In this document: one piece after another, positions 9,823-10,551 of the stretch
Position numbering within the stretch: position 1 is the first letter of the stretch
Layout of the letters: each line of letters begins with the position of its first letter
Source: Phycisphaerales bacterium
GTDB lineage: Bacteria > Planctomycetota > Phycisphaerae > SM23-33
DNA length: 10,551 bases
NCBI GenBank assembly: GCA_003485185.1
Contig: DNAS01000031.1
Span: 9,051 to 19,601, forward strand
Reading direction: 5' to 3'
Translations under genes and position numbers: made by a program
The notes under the pieces: model-generated
Databases searched by the model: none
Seen by the model: only the letters and a program-made list of their open reading frames with translations
What the model was told of the DNA's origin: nothing

Positions 9823-10551
9823 TCAAGGCGCAACCGTGTGCGAGGGACACATGATGACACGATCGCCGAGATAGCCGTCCTGCGCCTCGGAAGACACGTG
9901 GAAGTCGCCGAAAAGCATGTTGACGCGATCCTGGTGGGTCCAGCGGATCATCAGCAAGCCCCCCCCCAGGATGTATGGGCTTTGCGGGTCCTGGTGGTCC
10001 CAGGTCCAGCCGTTAAAGTAGCGTAAACCGCTGTCGGCGCAGTAGCCCCATTCCGCCGGCCGGGCGATGTCTTCGTCCCGGAGGGTTTTCTTGAACGTCT
10101 TGGCCCAGGCCCAGATGCTCCAGGAGTTGTACGTGTAGCTGCCGCGCCGCTTCATCACGGTGGAGACGAATTCGCCGGGATAGTTTCCCTGTTCCCCGTA
10201 GGCCACCTCGACGTCTTTCGGGTCGGTCGGGCAGAGGAACAGGCTCTCGCCGCTGTTGTTCATGTAGCTGGAGTAAAAGAGGTAGGGAATGCTCCTGCCC
10301 CGCGTGCTCGTCGGGTCGGTTCCGAAACCCGGCAGGCCGCTCTCGGCCTCTTTTTCCATGCCGTAGGGATACTTTCCGCTGTAGTCGGTCAGGTAGAGTT
10401 GGAGGTTTTGTGCGAGCCCCTTGACGTTGGCCAGGCAGACGACGGTCCTCGCAAGGTCCTTCGCCTTGCTCAGGCTGGGCAGCAGGATGCTCACCAGCAA
10501 CGAAAGGATGGCGACGACCACCAGAAGCTCGATCAACGTAAAACCGTGTAG
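9823..10551 (-). CDS. Pseudopilin-like protein with prepilin N-terminal cleavage motif, 5' end beyond window
   Basis: The reading frame is open to the window edge and begins with HGFTLIELLVVVAIL, the type IV prepilin/type II pseudopilin processing site (cut between Gly and Phe, Glu at +5) followed by the hydrophobic helix. Only the start codon and a few leader residues are missing; 242 residues are visible. After an amphipathic helix (LSKAKDLARTVVCLANVKGL) comes a globular domain. Near the C-terminus HQDRVNMLFGDFHV resembles the H-X9-DG motif of planctomycete pseudopilin-like proteins (DUF1559-type), but has Phe in place of the Gly. Such proteins are processed by a prepilin peptidase and sit in the inner membrane, perhaps in secretion-like assemblies; the role of the planctomycete expansions is not established. 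A run of nine G residues (minus strand, near 9959-9967) encodes Gly-Gly-Gly within an intact frame. Confidence 0.9.
   Translation of the reverse strand, partial: LHGFTLIELLVVVAILSLLVSILLPSLSKAKDLARTVVCLANVKGLAQNLQLYLTDYSGKYPYGMEKEAESGLPGFGTDPTSTRGRSIPYLFYSSYMNNSGESLFLCPTDPKDVEVAYGEQGNYPGEFVSTVMKRRGSYTYNSWSIWAWAKTFKKTLRDEDIARPAEWGYCADSGLRYFNGWTWDHQDPQSPYILGGGLLMIRWTHQDRVNMLFGDFHVSSEAQDGYLGDRVIMCPSHTVAP

Overview
The window comes from a GC-rich bacterium, most likely a planctomycete (Planctomycetota, possibly Phycisphaerae-like). Three things point there: a type II pseudopilin-like protein with a planctomycete-style H-X9-D motif near its C-terminus, a polytopic membrane protein resembling the DUF6785/DUF6784 family, and several large secreted proteins beside a family 2 glycoside hydrolase. 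This assignment is inferred from gene families; no marker gene is present.

All six genes lie on the minus strand, so transcription runs from high to low coordinates. In that order they are: (1) a pseudopilin-like protein cut by the right edge (9823-10551); (2) a 456-residue exported protein (8358-9728) that appears to start at an ATT codon; (3) a 630-residue secreted protein (6417-8309); (4) an 819-residue secreted protein (3825-6284); (5) a 680-residue membrane protein (1600-3642); (6) the N-terminal 519 residues of a LacZ-type beta-galactosidase, cut by the left edge (1-1559). A strong stem-loop just after gene 4 and a possible promoter before gene 5 divide the cluster into a secreted-protein block and a transporter-like/beta-galactosidase block.

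Genes 2, 3 and 4 are paralogues. They share a C-terminal module of about 380 residues, probably all-alpha, with the landmarks WYxNGN(I/V)EL, SDG, DP(D/E)Y and LD..xGSRH. In front of it they carry zero, one and two copies of a concanavalin/LamG-like beta-sandwich domain, respectively. I do not recognise the shared module as a named enzyme family. Its conserved acidic, His and aromatic residues and its neighbours suggest a polysaccharide-active enzyme, such as a lyase or hydrolase with an alpha/alpha-toroid fold.

The working model is a small polysaccharide-utilisation locus. Exported toroid proteins would bind and cleave a galactose-containing glycan outside the cytoplasm, the DUF6785-like protein might move products across the inner membrane, and the LacZ homologue, which has no signal peptide, would hydrolyse beta-galactosides in the cytoplasm. 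Only the LacZ step rests on firm homology; the rest is inference from architecture and context.
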